Position numbers and translations under genes: made by a program
Origin: Pseudobacteriovorax sp.
GTDB taxonomy: Bacteria; Bdellovibrionota_B; Oligoflexia; Oligoflexales; Oligoflexaceae
Reading direction: 5' to 3'
Assembly (NCBI GenBank): GCA_013215145.1
Contig: JABSRP010000022.1
Span: 62,001-126,000 of the forward strand
DNA length: 64,000 nucleotides
Shown: in pieces, positions 45,143-54,160 of the stretch
Layout of the letters: each line of letters begins with the position of its first letter
Position numbering within the stretch: the first letter of the stretch is position 1
The notes under the pieces: generated by a model
What the model saw: only the letters and a program-made list of their open reading frames with translations
Databases searched by the model: none
Told to the model about the DNA's origin: nothing

Positions 45143-47140
45143 TTGGTAGGGAAAAAATCTGACAAGTCCGCAAGCAAGTTTTCTCGTAGAAGTTTTGCGA
45201 AAGGAGCAGCCGGTGCCGCCGCTGTGGGTCTAACGGGTAGTGCTACGTTAAAAGGTAACGATCAGCCCGTGGCCAGCGAGTATGATTTTGTGATTGTCGG
45301 CTCAGGTGCTGGTGGCGGCCCGCTAGCTGTCAACTTAGCAAAGGCTGGTTTTTCGGTACTGGTGCTTGAAGCAGGTAGCCGCGATAACGATAACATTGTG
45401 CGTGAAGTTCCCTTGTTTCATACCGTGGCATCCGAAGATGAGCAGCTATCTTGGGCCTTCTATACCAACCATTATCAAGACCCAAAAAGGCAAGCCTCTG
45501 AGCGGAAGCATTACCAGCCTGGAGAGGCTAAGTGGTCTCCTTCAGGCGGCGTTTATTATCCTCGTGGCTCTACTATCGGTGGTAGCACCGCCGTCAATGC
45601 TATGGTGACCCTGCTACCACACCGGGAAGACTTTGATTATATCGCCGATATTACAGGTGACGAAAGCTGGCGCTCCTTTGATTTTGATGGGACTAGTCCC
45701 AACGCTCCAGGGATGATTTTTAAGTATATGAAACGAGTCGAGACATGGCTTCCAGTCAAGCTTTCGGATTTCAGTTTGTTGTCTCAAGCACCAAAGCTTG
45801 TTCAGATCATTCTGTCAGCAATCCGCTCTCAAGGTCTGGGCTCTGTGATCAAAAATCTGGGAGATATCACTGATAGCGATAAGATTCTAGATCCTAACGC
45901 TTTGTTTTCGATCTTGGGAAAAGAGGAGGGTATTTTTCAAGTACCCATGGCAATCGGAAACCCAAAAGATACCCAAAAAGGTGTGAAAGCGCCTCATGGT
46001 CTTCGAGGTGGCGTGAGAAATCACCTGCTTGCGGCTGAAGAGACCTATGCAAACCTAACCATACAAACCGATGCCTTCGTAAGCAAATTAGTCTTTGCTG
46101 GCGATGAGGGTGATGATGCAAGACGCGTCACTGGCGTCGAGTTTATGCAGGGTAAAAAACTCTACAAAGCTGAGAGGAGATATGCGACTGGTGTCGATAG
46201 CAAGAGGTATCCCAAGCAGATCGTCAAAGCTAGATATGAGGTGATACTCAGTTCGGGAGCCTTCAATACGCCACAGTTGTTGAAGCTTTCTGGAATCGGA
46301 CCAAGGAAGGAATTAGAGACCTTTTCTATACCGGTTAGACAAGATTTGCCTGGGGTGGGGACCAACTTGCAAGACAGGTATGAGGTCCCTGTGATCAGTC
46401 AGATGAAAGAGCCTCTCTCCCTTGCAGATGACTGTACCTTTGGCCAACCAGGAGATCCTTGTTTGGACGATCTTTTTGAATCTGGAGGCAAAGGATCCAT
46501 TTATGCGACCAATGGTAGCGGAATCGGAATCATGAAGAAAACTAAAGAGGCTAAACGCAAGGGTGGAAGTCCCGATTTGTTTGTCTTTGGTATTCCAAGC
46601 CGATTTGATGGTTACTACGAAGACTATTCCAAGGTTTCGGTGTCTGAGGCCGATAAATATAGCTGGCTAGTGCTTAAGGGGCATACTAACAATACGGCAG
46701 GTACCGTAACTCTGAAAAGTGTCGACCCACTAGAAATGCCTGAGATTAACTTTAATTATTACGACGAAAGCAATGATACTAGTGGAGACGATCTCAAGGG
46801 GATGGTTGAGGGAGTCAAGCTTGCTAGGGAAACCATGGTACGTGCTCAGGATTTGGTCACGTCTGAATTTATGCCAGGAGACTCTGTAGCTAGCGACTCA
46901 GAAATTGAAACCTACATCAAAACAGAGTACTGGGGGCATCACGCTTCATGCACTTGTCCCATTGGCGCCGACAACGATCCTATGGCTGTTTTAGATAGCA
47001 AATTTCGCGTCAGAGGAATAGAGGGGTTGCGAGTTGTGGACGCCTCTGTATTTCCAAAGATACCTGGCTTGTTTATCGCCTTGCCCATCTATCTGGTTAG
47101 CGAGAAGGCGAGTGACGACATCATTGAGCAATACAGATAG
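45143..47140 (+). CDS. Tat-exported GMC-family oxidoreductase
   Basis: 665 residues. Start chosen at TTG 45143 because GAGGAGG lies 8 bp upstream. A twin-arginine signal (SRRSFAKGAAGAAAVGL) leads to the FAD-binding Rossmann motif VIVGSGAGGGPLAVNLA and LEAGSR. The GMC signature region GSTIGGSTAVNAMVTLLPHREDF is present. The C-terminus carries HHASCTCPIG (active-site His) and LRVVDASVFPKIPGLFIALPI. Export folded with FAD through Tat is typical of periplasmic GMC dehydrogenases. The substrate could be an alcohol, sterol or sugar. No cytochrome partner gene is adjacent. Confidence 0.88.
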   Translation: MVGKKSDKSASKFSRRSFAKGAAGAAAVGLTGSATLKGNDQPVASEYDFVIVGSGAGGGPLAVNLAKAGFSVLVLEAGSRDNDNIVREVPLFHTVASEDEQLSWAFYTNHYQDPKRQASERKHYQPGEAKWSPSGGVYYPRGSTIGGSTAVNAMVTLLPHREDFDYIADITGDESWRSFDFDGTSPNAPGMIFKYMKRVETWLPVKLSDFSLLSQAPKLVQIILSAIRSQGLGSVIKNLGDITDSDKILDPNALFSILGKEEGIFQVPMAIGNPKDTQKGVKAPHGLRGGVRNHLLAAEETYANLTIQTDAFVSKLVFAGDEGDDARRVTGVEFMQGKKLYKAERRYATGVDSKRYPKQIVKARYEVILSSGAFNTPQLLKLSGIGPRKELETFSIPVRQDLPGVGTNLQDRYEVPVISQMKEPLSLADDCTFGQPGDPCLDDLFESGGKGSIYATNGSGIGIMKKTKEAKRKGGSPDLFVFGIPSRFDGYYEDYSKVSVSEADKYSWLVLKGHTNNTAGTVTLKSVDPLEMPEINFNYYDESNDTSGDDLKGMVEGVKLARETMVRAQDLVTSEFMPGDSVASDSEIETYIKTEYWGHHASCTCPIGADNDPMAVLDSKFRVRGIEGLRVVDASVFPKIPGLFIALPIYLVSEKASDDIIEQYR

Positions 47141-47177
47141 ACTTGATTTGGTTATTACGAGTTAGAGTAAAAGATGG

Positions 47178-47216
47178 GGCAGTTTTCTCTCTAGTTATGG
47201 CGGAGAGAAAACTGCC
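47178..47216 (+). terminator. Perfect 14-bp hairpin after the GMC gene
   Basis: GGCAGTTTTCTCTC (47178-47191) and GAGAGAAAACTGCC (47203-47216) pair without mismatch around an 11-nt loop, 38 bp after the stop. No clean T-run follows, so it may be a terminator variant or an RNA-stabilising 3' structure. The rest of the 475-bp spacer to 47616 shows nothing coding. Confidence 0.55.
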
Positions 47217-47615
47217 TCTAAGCTTAGCGGTTCTCAATATAGAGACAGTCTATCTAAGTCCATTCTCTGGAAGGTCGATTCCAGAAAAAAACCTCAGACC
47301 TGATACAAATTTAGCACAGTCACAGTTTTAGACCTATGTAACGCAGAAAAATGTGGCTTGCGTCGATGTAGGGAATTCGTCCAAGTACCTCAATATGGTC
47401 AGATTTTGCCAAGGGTCAAGACGAGACGTACATTCCTACCATGGACTATTTGCAACAAAGTAAACCTGTGATCCGTAACTTTTTTCACACGTTTGTGGCC
47501 TGCATAGCTCTCGCAACCTAATATAAATCAAATCTTTTTATGGCCTTACCATTGGATCGGAGGATGCATAAGGTGAGCGAGGCTATGCTGCCTCCAATTG
47601 CTATGGAATCGTTCT

Positions 47616-48260
47616 ATGAAAAGCTTTTCTAACCAATGGCTTATGACTATAATAGGGGCTACCCTTGCCACGGGCTGTGTATCAACACATATCAACCCTC
47701 CAGTAGAATCCCCGGTTGTGGGTGTGGATGCGAGTTGTGCACTAAGTGAAACTGTTGATATCGATGAATTTTATGGGGTTACCTGTACACTAGAAAATAC
47801 CGTGGATGAAACGATCCGGTTTCGTATCTCTGACATCAGCGTACCAAATCCAGAACTAAGTCTAGTGTCCCAAGACGATGCCGAATCCATAACAGATGCC
47901 ATAGAAGACCGGCGCAAGACCGATATTCATAACCGAAAGATGGGGACTTTGGCAGTTATTGGGCTCGGAATTGTGGCTATTTTATCTGGTGACTCTTCCT
48001 TGATGACTGCAGGTAGCGTTGCGGTGGCGGGCGCTGATGGCTACAATGCAGGATCTGATATTTCTGAAAGCCATAGACAGGCTCAGTACGGAAACGCCAC
48101 CACCTACGCTTACCGAGAGCATGTGGTTGGTAAACGGATGACTTTACCCAGTCGCCTTTCGACCAAGATTAACTTTATCGTTGAGGGGCCCTTTGCTCCG
48201 GATACGGTGAGCCTCTGCTTTGCAGACGATCTTGGTTGCATGGATTATCCTGTTAGATAA
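47616..48260 (+). CDS. Lipoprotein, unknown function
   Basis: 214 residues; signal ends LATGC. The mature part has a cysteine-bearing beta-type segment (SCALSETVDIDEFYGVTCTLENT), then a charged stretch (IEDRRKTDIHNRKM) and a hydrophobic Gly/Ala-rich segment of about 40 residues (TLAVIGLGIVAILSGDSSLM and on), which could be a membrane-inserted hairpin. It ends with another two-cysteine strand (SLCFADDLGC). No family recognised. A 9-bp hairpin (48268-48306) follows the stop. ATG 47616 is chosen over TTG 47598. Confidence 0.65.
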   Translation: MKSFSNQWLMTIIGATLATGCVSTHINPPVESPVVGVDASCALSETVDIDEFYGVTCTLENTVDETIRFRISDISVPNPELSLVSQDDAESITDAIEDRRKTDIHNRKMGTLAVIGLGIVAILSGDSSLMTAGSVAVAGADGYNAGSDISESHRQAQYGNATTYAYREHVVGKRMTLPSRLSTKINFIVEGPFAPDTVSLCFADDLGCMDYPVR

Positions 48261-48267
48261 GTATGCT

Positions 48268-48306
48268 GAAACGACTTGATAGAGTCTCTCTCCATTGAGT
48301 CGTTTC
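48268..48306 (+). terminator. Hairpin terminator after the 47616 lipoprotein
   Basis: GAAACGACT (48268-48276) pairs with AGTCGTTTC (48298-48306), with a partly paired loop, eight bases after the stop. The T-tract is weak. Confidence 0.5.
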
Positions 48307-48541
48307 TTGCTATTGATCAGACAAGGCTTTGCCCCGCGCTTCCCTTGCTTTGCTGCTAGTCTTTTAAGACAGTTTTGTGTCCTTCTCTTTGTTACGATCC
48401 CATAAAAATCGTTAGTTAATGTGTTTGCTCTCCAGAAGCCGCATGCTGGGAGTAAAATCTGCCGAGACACGGCATTTTCTCTGCGTGCCTCGCTTGATAG
48501 TGCTAGATAGCTCTTATTAACTATGTGATAGGGAGTAAGAG

Positions 48542-49207
48542 ATGAAAAAGAATCATTGGTTTAAATCTTCGATAGTTTTTGGCTTGGCCATTATGGCGAG
48601 TACTACTATGGCCAGGCCACTAGCTGAGAGCGATAGGGCGCTCCGAGATCGGGTTGACTTTGGCCCGATTCTGCGAAAGCAAGTGCAGACATTTTTTTCC
48701 TACGATAGCGCTAAGTTCTTCGCAAGCAAGGGAAAAAACCAAATCACTCTGAAAGCCAAGCCTAAGGGTATTCCTATTGTTGGCGAGACTGATGGTCTAT
48801 TATTGGTTGATGAAACCGGGCTAGCCGACTCTTGCCGGACCGAGCAAGAGATCATCTTGGGAAAAGATGCTCACCAAACTTATACAGATCTGACCTATGG
48901 TTTAGGAGCTGTCGAGGAGTTCTGTAATGAAGATGGGACGGACTGTACTATCCAGAACGATGATAAAGGCATCTTCTGCCGTAAAAAAACACTAGCTCAT
49001 ATCATGCCGACTCCCATATTTGCCTGTGGACAGCAATATTACTGTGATGGTGACGAACAAAAAGTGATCCGCCTTGAATTGATCATTGAAGGATTCCAGA
49101 TGGAAGATCACGGGGTTCCTATGTTTCGGCCGTTGAATGGGGAACCCTCTCACTCGCAAAAGGGGCTGATTATCGTAAGTACCGGCTCCAAGCAAAACGC
49201 AGAGTGA
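48542..49207 (+). CDS. Secreted protein coupled to the TIGR02147 regulator
   Basis: 221 residues with a signal peptide (MKKNHWFKSSIVFG... to TMA). The mature protein has six cysteines, all in its second half, consistent with several disulfides (CRTEQ, FCNEDGTDC, FCRKK, FACGQQYYCDGD). Its stop (TGA 49205-49207) overlaps the ATG of the regulator at 49207. This coupling suggests the pair works together: a secreted product with its own regulator. No recognised family. Confidence 0.65.
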   Translation: MKKNHWFKSSIVFGLAIMASTTMARPLAESDRALRDRVDFGPILRKQVQTFFSYDSAKFFASKGKNQITLKAKPKGIPIVGETDGLLLVDETGLADSCRTEQEIILGKDAHQTYTDLTYGLGAVEEFCNEDGTDCTIQNDDKGIFCRKKTLAHIMPTPIFACGQQYYCDGDEQKVIRLELIIEGFQMEDHGVPMFRPLNGEPSHSQKGLIIVSTGSKQNAE

Positions 49208-50073
49208 TGACAGGTATGAATGTATCATCGCCTAATATCGATACGATTATTGATACTGTAGGTTCATCTGGTGAGCTCCTACGTGAGCTCTATCTCATGA
49301 AGAAGAGAGAGCGAAAAACATCTTTAGGTGCGATTTGCCGGTCCATCGGCATTCCGTCCACAGGTTATCTTTCGGATGTCATGAAGGGCAAGAAAATACT
49401 GAATCAAAAATACTGGGAGGCAACGAAATCCTATTTTTCGTTTGATGAGAAACAAAGCATACTCTTTCATTTACTATTAGATCGTGATCAAGCACGTAAG
49501 CAAAAAAGTCTCGACGACGAAAATAGACTGTCCCAAGACATTGAAATTCTAAGGCAGAGGATTAGCCATTCCGATATCCATCGACTCTCTAGTCGCTTTG
49601 CCAATCGTGCCTTTGCGCTTGACGTATTCGCTGCCTTAGGGTTGAAAAAGAATCAAGGAGCCACCCTACGCTGTTTAAAAGACTTTTTCGGTAGGGCGAA
49701 AGCTTTGGACGTTGAGAAGAGTGTCGCCTTACTATTGCAAGAAGGTCTTGTGACGATCGATGACCAAGGGACGATTAGGGAGGCGAACTTATCCTTTCAT
49801 ATCAACGATAGTGAAGATTTTTCTCACGTGAATTATCTCAAGGATGTTATCTCCGATACTCATCAGCAGATTGATCATTGGTATGATAATAAAGAGTTGG
49901 CCAACTTCTTTAGCGCTACGATTCCCGTCGCCAAAGAGCAATACCAACAAGTCTTAAGCGAAATAAAAATATTTATGGAAGAGCGCTCCATCAAGCTGGT
50001 TAGTAAGGATGCTGATAGCTTGGTGAGATTGAGCTTTCAGGCGTTTCCCGTGGCAACGGCTTATCGGGAATGA
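49207..50073 (+). CDS. TIGR02147/DUF4423-family regulator
   Basis: About 288 residues from ATG 49207, overlapping the previous stop by one base. The family layout is clear: an N-terminal helix-turn-helix (TSLGAICRSIGIPSTGYLSDVMKGKKIL), a central helical region (YWEATKSYFSFDEKQSILFH) and a C-terminal region ending SLVRLSFQAFPVA. TIGR02147 proteins are most numerous in Bdellovibrio-type and Fibrobacter genomes. They are thought to be transcriptional regulators, but few have been studied. Here the likely target is its own operon with the secreted protein. Confidence 0.85.
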   Translation: MTGMNVSSPNIDTIIDTVGSSGELLRELYLMKKRERKTSLGAICRSIGIPSTGYLSDVMKGKKILNQKYWEATKSYFSFDEKQSILFHLLLDRDQARKQKSLDDENRLSQDIEILRQRISHSDIHRLSSRFANRAFALDVFAALGLKKNQGATLRCLKDFFGRAKALDVEKSVALLLQEGLVTIDDQGTIREANLSFHINDSEDFSHVNYLKDVISDTHQQIDHWYDNKELANFFSATIPVAKEQYQQVLSEIKIFMEERSIKLVSKDADSLVRLSFQAFPVATAYRE

Positions 50074-50132
50074 TCGGTATCGAAAAATCGAATCTGGTAG
50101 CTCGATTTACAACTCCTCTAATAAGAATTACT

Positions 50133-50534
50133 TTAGTCGAGGTTTATCAATCGATTTAGTTCAGTACAAAAGTCGATTGCTTTTTGTGTGTTGACTGGGA
50201 CATGAATGATAGCTTGATTTTTGCTTACCAAGTCCATGAAACTGGCGATAAAAGCTAGATGTCCAACTTGATCGACTGCAACTAAGCTCATTTCGAATTC
50301 TGAAATCGCGGAAAGAGGTGAGGACCCCTTACCTGAATGAAAGATGTTCTTACTGTGATTTATAAACTTTACGATCTCAGATTCTTCCAACCAAATCTTT
50401 GAACACTTGGCAGAAAAACCGTAAGAGCTTGCGTCTATTGTAAATTCGTAGCTCCTTGACCCATTGGCTTCTAGAAAGTCAGAGGGAATGAATTCGATAA
50501 AAGATTTTTCGTCTTCACTACATCTGATGTTCAT
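50133..50534 (-). CDS. Small cytoplasmic protein, possibly immunity-like
   Basis: 133 residues with no signal peptide or membrane segment. It has an alternating strand/helix pattern with SKIWLEESEIVKFINHS and DQVGHLAFIASFMDL, ending in a short helix (IDFCTELNRLI). The overall layout recalls WapI/Imm-type immunity proteins (a single alpha/beta unit beginning with a Trp-containing strand), but similarity is weak and no toxin gene is nearby. It could equally be an unrelated small protein. Confidence 0.5.
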   Translation of the reverse strand: MNIRCSEDEKSFIEFIPSDFLEANGSRSYEFTIDASSYGFSAKCSKIWLEESEIVKFINHSKNIFHSGKGSSPLSAISEFEMSLVAVDQVGHLAFIASFMDLVSKNQAIIHVPVNTQKAIDFCTELNRLINLD

Positions 50535-50679
50535 ATTTGTAGGTTCCCAATATAAGAGCGTGTAGGACTGAAATGGGCAAGTCTATTTCGTTTCTGTTAT
50601 TTATGGAACACTGAAGTTGAATCGACTAAACAGATTGTGGATTGGATTTTCAGTATGAATCGTAATCAAAGTGAAGGGC

Positions 50680-50708
50680 TCATCCCCATCTTTTACAACT
50701 GGGGATGA
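50680..50708 (-). terminator. Hairpin after the 50727 gene
   Basis: TCATCCCCA (50680-50688) pairs with TGGGGATGA (50700-50708), 19 bases beyond the reverse-strand stop. No T-run on that strand. Confidence 0.45.
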
Positions 50709-50726
50709 TGTATTTATTCGACTTAC

Positions 50727-51302
50727 TTAGTTTCGCAAGTAGTCTGCTTCCACAGAGTAGTAAGCATCAAAGTCAACTAAGAAGTCGTGGCTACCGTTGA
50801 TTGGATCTACGAGCCAGCCGGCCGTAGTATCGATGGCCATCTTAAGTTGGCATCGTTGTGCCTGGTAGTAACCGGTGCGACCGTTCTGGTATAGGCGCTC
50901 GTTATTGAAAAAATTGAAGTTGATGTGGCTTTCTGGTTCGAAGTAGCTGCAGGTCTCGCGGCTTAAAGTGGCAACAGAATCAACGACATCGCAGGTGATG
51001 GCTGCTGTAAAGGCATCGCCATCATAGTTAAGGCAATCGTTGATGAAAGTGACTGTCAAAGCTTCGCCTTCAGCGGGAATGACCGTAGCTGAAAGATTAG
51101 ACAAAAACTGACGATAGAAACCATCAGGGCGTCCGGCATAAACTAAGTTAGCGGAAACGCTGACTTCTGTTCCATTAGAGGAAGTTAGTGCGACGCCGTC
51201 TAGTTCAACACCAGGAAATGCTGGGTCGACTTTGCCCGTGAATTGAGCGCTAGCTAGGGTTGAGCTTGCTAATAGCAAGAAGCTGAAAACAGTCTTTTTC
51301 AT
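50727..51302 (-). CDS. Secreted protein, unknown function
   Basis: 191 residues from ATG 51302 (GGAG 9 bp upstream); an upstream in-frame start has no SD. Signal peptide MKKTVFSFLLLASSTLASA. The mature part is a beta-rich domain with four cysteines (NDCLNYD, ITCDVVD, ETCSYF, QRCQLK) spread so that two disulfides are possible. It ends with FLVDFDAYYSVEADYLRN. No family recognised. Hairpins on both sides suggest a single-gene transcript. Confidence 0.65.
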   Translation of the reverse strand: MKKTVFSFLLLASSTLASAQFTGKVDPAFPGVELDGVALTSSNGTEVSVSANLVYAGRPDGFYRQFLSNLSATVIPAEGEALTVTFINDCLNYDGDAFTAAITCDVVDSVATLSRETCSYFEPESHINFNFFNNERLYQNGRTGYYQAQRCQLKMAIDTTAGWLVDPINGSHDFLVDFDAYYSVEADYLRN

Positions 51303-51483
51303 AAGTTGGTACTCCAAAGTTCGTTGTAGGCCGCCAATATAAATCATCGACTGTCTATGTCAATTTAAAAATGTAGCAAAATTACAAGTAGCGGAGGAAA
51401 AATAATTTGTAAAGACTATTCATGGTGGGGTTAAGACTTCTTATCCGTAATATAATTACATAGCTAAGCTGTTGGGACGGTAT

Positions 51484-51507
51484 TCACTCATCCATTTGGA
51501 TGAGTGA
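51484..51507 (-). terminator. Perfect 10-bp hairpin after the FN3-lipoprotein operon
   Basis: TCACTCATCC (51484-51493), loop of 4, GGATGAGTGA (51498-51507), just beyond the stop at 51521. There is no T-run, so it may act as a 3' stabiliser or with Rho. Confidence 0.5.
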
Positions 51508-51520
51508 CGGTAAGTGGGGT

Positions 51521-52768
51521 TTAGAGTTCCGTGAGATAATTCACATTATTTGCAGCGGTTTGCATGACGACTTCGGTTTTTACCGTGACGTTGGCGTCCG
51601 TGCTTGTAGAGGCATAGCTAAATCCGTGTAGGATGATCTTGCCGAAACGTGCCACTCCGTTTGTGTCTGTTATTTGAAAATCAAATACTGAGTTTTCATA
51701 GACTGCCACTACGGTTCCCGAGTCGTAATAGGAGTCGCCGTCAGCCACAGCTTGATCTCCTGGAATCCTAGTGGATATGGTGCCGGCAGCCTGCAAGGGA
51801 TCAGTCGTCATAGGTCCACGGCCGAGAAGTTTGATGCGGCTCGTGGCCGCAGTTGATACCAAAAGGCGTTGTGGGAACAACGCTCCGTCGTCTCTAGCAA
51901 CGTAGATATTGTAAGGGACATCAGTTAGGCTATTCGCCTTAGTGACATCACATAGACTGGAAGCAGGACAGGGGGTACTAGTTCCTAGAGTTGCAGTAAA
52001 GTTCACTGGATCCAAAGTGATCGCCTGATATTGACTCGTAACATAAGCTACATCTTGGCTTAACAGGACAGGTGCCGGTGTGTCGTCAGCTAAATTAGAC
52101 GACCAGCTGATCTCGTCGAAATCACTGCCCAGTACAGCGACCACTAGGAACGTGTAATCAGTTCCGTTAGTAAGGCCTTTGATAAGGCAACGTTGGATAC
52201 CCTCACCGTCTTTGAATTCACTGCTGGCGTCTTTTGCCACGGAGATGTTTTCGTTACCCAGATTCGTATCGGGAGCAGCAGGATCGTAGCAAACTTGCTT
52301 TGCTGTGATCGGTGTCCCCTCTCCATCGTCGGTATCTTCGGTGGCCTGGGTCACAAACAGCCCGCCGCCACAGCTCTCGCTCGTGTTTGCGGTGATGCCA
52401 AATAAGCCGAAGAAACTGTTGTTGTCCTCGCAGCGGGGGATCGAGGCTTCGCGAAGTGTTGCCTCTTGGTTGTAACTGTCTTGAGGGTATTGAGGAAGGT
52501 TAGCGGAATCGGCGGCGATATTCGCTATGGACTTTCCCTCGATCATATAGACGTGATAGCCCTGCAGCTCGTCTTCGAAGTTTTGAGCATTCCAACGTAG
52601 TTCGATGGATTCGCTACCGGTAACGGTGGTGAGGTTAAGTGGTGGCGATAGATCGTCACGTTCGGCGATGTCAGGGTCAGCGCCATCGGCGCAGGATAAT
52701 CCCAGGCCTAAAACAATGGAAAACGTTAGCGTAGGTATCAGCTGTTTTGTTCTAATGGTTGGTATCAT
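51521..52768 (-). CDS. FN3-like lipoprotein, second tandem paralogue
   Basis: 415 residues from ATG 52768, with AAGGAG 8 bp upstream; a much longer frame to 52930 is rejected because it overlaps the neighbour. The lipoprotein signal ends LGLSC, followed directly by ADGADPDIAERDDLSPP. An FN3-type domain starts at about 45 (SIELRWNAQNFEDELQGYHVY). The later parts are beta-rich, with cysteines. It begins 10 bp after the stop of its paralogue at 52779-54017, so they form an operon. Both share C-x-D-x-ADP, RDDL-x-x-P, LRW and NFEDxxxGYxVY. Surface adhesion or binding is a guess. Confidence 0.75.
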   Translation of the reverse strand: MIPTIRTKQLIPTLTFSIVLGLGLSCADGADPDIAERDDLSPPLNLTTVTGSESIELRWNAQNFEDELQGYHVYMIEGKSIANIAADSANLPQYPQDSYNQEATLREASIPRCEDNNSFFGLFGITANTSESCGGGLFVTQATEDTDDGEGTPITAKQVCYDPAAPDTNLGNENISVAKDASSEFKDGEGIQRCLIKGLTNGTDYTFLVVAVLGSDFDEISWSSNLADDTPAPVLLSQDVAYVTSQYQAITLDPVNFTATLGTSTPCPASSLCDVTKANSLTDVPYNIYVARDDGALFPQRLLVSTAATSRIKLLGRGPMTTDPLQAAGTISTRIPGDQAVADGDSYYDSGTVVAVYENSVFDFQITDTNGVARFGKIILHGFSYASTSTDANVTVKTEVVMQTAANNVNYLTEL

Positions 52769-52778
52769 GGCAGTCTCC

Positions 52779-54017
52779 TTAGCGACCTGGTGTGTTTGGG
52801 TTGGCAGACAGAAGTAGTTGATAGGAAACATTGCATGATGTGTCGGGGCATGCTGCCTCAGAGACATAAATCCAATCATAGTAAAAATCGGCATCGGCTG
52901 GCGTGGCACTATCTGCAGCGGCATTGGCAATGACGTAAATATGATTTTTCTCGACTACGATAGACTGTCCAGGCTGGCTGTAACCTCCGCCTTGGCTAAT
53001 TGCCGTTGCATCAAATCCACTTAGGTTAGGCGCGCTCTGTACCAAATTGACAAAATTGTCGTCGGCAAACCCATTTTCGAAGTAACCAAATGATAAAATA
53101 ACCGCATTTTGGCCAGTTGCGAAAGTCAGGTTGTCGTTGTTATTGAATTTTTCGAATTGAACCGTTCTGTCTGTCGTTGTTGCACTGATTGCCGCTGCTG
53201 AAACCGTTGTGGCGATCTCCGGGCAGCCATCCGTAGCGCAGGCTGACCTAAGGGTCGCAAACAGTGGTAGGGCTATTTGGTTACCTGAAGTGATACCTGC
53301 ACTGGTAGTAACAGCAGTCGCATACTTAGGAACAATACAGGCCACATCGGTAGAGCTTTGCGAGATTTCCTCACCTTCGTCTTGAACAGCAAAGACGAAA
53401 AAGCAGACTTGGCTGCCTATAGCTAGGGTTTCTGGCAACGAGTAGGAAATATTGCCGATGGATGTGATAGCGCTAGCCTCGGTTTCTTGCTTGACGGTTC
53501 CGGTGGGGTCACAGATGCCGCCGTCGATAGGAATACAGGTTGGCAAGTTCGCCTCTTTTGTGGCGGTCCGTAGTTTATGGTAAGGCAGAGCAGAGAACTT
53601 CTTATCTTCGAGATTATACTCCGCTTCGGCATTGTCTGCAGTGCCGGGTAAGGCATATTGATTGGTGGCCTGGTAGGAAAAGTTAGCCAGAATCGTTCTG
53701 GCAGCTTCCACCGCGTCACCATTAGCATCTAGGAGCTGGATAGGCTCACCCTTAGTGATGCCGAATTCTGTGAGATCAGCATCCGTTACAACGGCGCCAT
53801 ATACGTTATAGCCTTCGAAGTCGTCTTCGAAATTGGCTGTCGACCAACGCAAGTCGATGCTGCCGTTACCTTTGTCAACAATCTTCAATGCGCTTGGTGA
53901 TTTTAAATCATCGCGGGTCACCGCTTCGGGGTCCGCGGCATCGCCGCAGGCTATTGCCAAGGCTAGCAGGCTAAACCCTGCGACCTTATGAAAGGTTTGA
54001 GTCACTTTATACTTCAT
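52779..54017 (-). CDS. FN3-like lipoprotein, first tandem paralogue
   Basis: 412 residues; ATG 54017 has AAGGA 7 bp upstream. Lipoprotein signal ends LAIAC, followed by GDAADPEAVTRDDLKSP and an FN3-type domain (SIDLRWSTANFEDDFEGYNVY). Its later region contains several Cys pairs (ATCIPIDGG-C type) and a Thr/Asn-rich beta part, ending SEAACPDTSCNVSYQLLLS. First gene of the two-gene operon. It is longer in the linker than its partner, suggesting divergence after duplication. Confidence 0.75.
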   Translation of the reverse strand: MKYKVTQTFHKVAGFSLLALAIACGDAADPEAVTRDDLKSPSALKIVDKGNGSIDLRWSTANFEDDFEGYNVYGAVVTDADLTEFGITKGEPIQLLDANGDAVEAARTILANFSYQATNQYALPGTADNAEAEYNLEDKKFSALPYHKLRTATKEANLPTCIPIDGGICDPTGTVKQETEASAITSIGNISYSLPETLAIGSQVCFFVFAVQDEGEEISQSSTDVACIVPKYATAVTTSAGITSGNQIALPLFATLRSACATDGCPEIATTVSAAAISATTTDRTVQFEKFNNNDNLTFATGQNAVILSFGYFENGFADDNFVNLVQSAPNLSGFDATAISQGGGYSQPGQSIVVEKNHIYVIANAAADSATPADADFYYDWIYVSEAACPDTSCNVSYQLLLSANPNTPGR

Positions 54018-54160
54018 TATGGTTCCTTTGCCGTTCAGTCAAAAATAAATCTAGCTAGTACCACAGAGGACTCACTGCCAATGGCAGGAAGCCCTCATGA
54101 CGTTCTATTCTTTTTCCCTATAATCCCAAAAATGACAAGACATTCCTGGGTGACTTCGGA

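Noticed and set aside
47143..47331. A 62-codon frame after the GMC gene
   Set aside because: It contains the perfect hairpin at 47178-47216, has no SD and has an unlikely composition for a protein.
48144..48470. A 108-codon reverse frame overlapping the end of the 47616 lipoprotein
   Set aside because: No SD, no domain, antisense to a plausible lipoprotein gene and crossing its hairpin.
52769..52930. A longer N-terminus for the second FN3 lipoprotein
   Set aside because: It would overlap the upstream gene by about 150 bp and bury the lipoprotein signal 54 residues in. ATG 52768 has a good SD.
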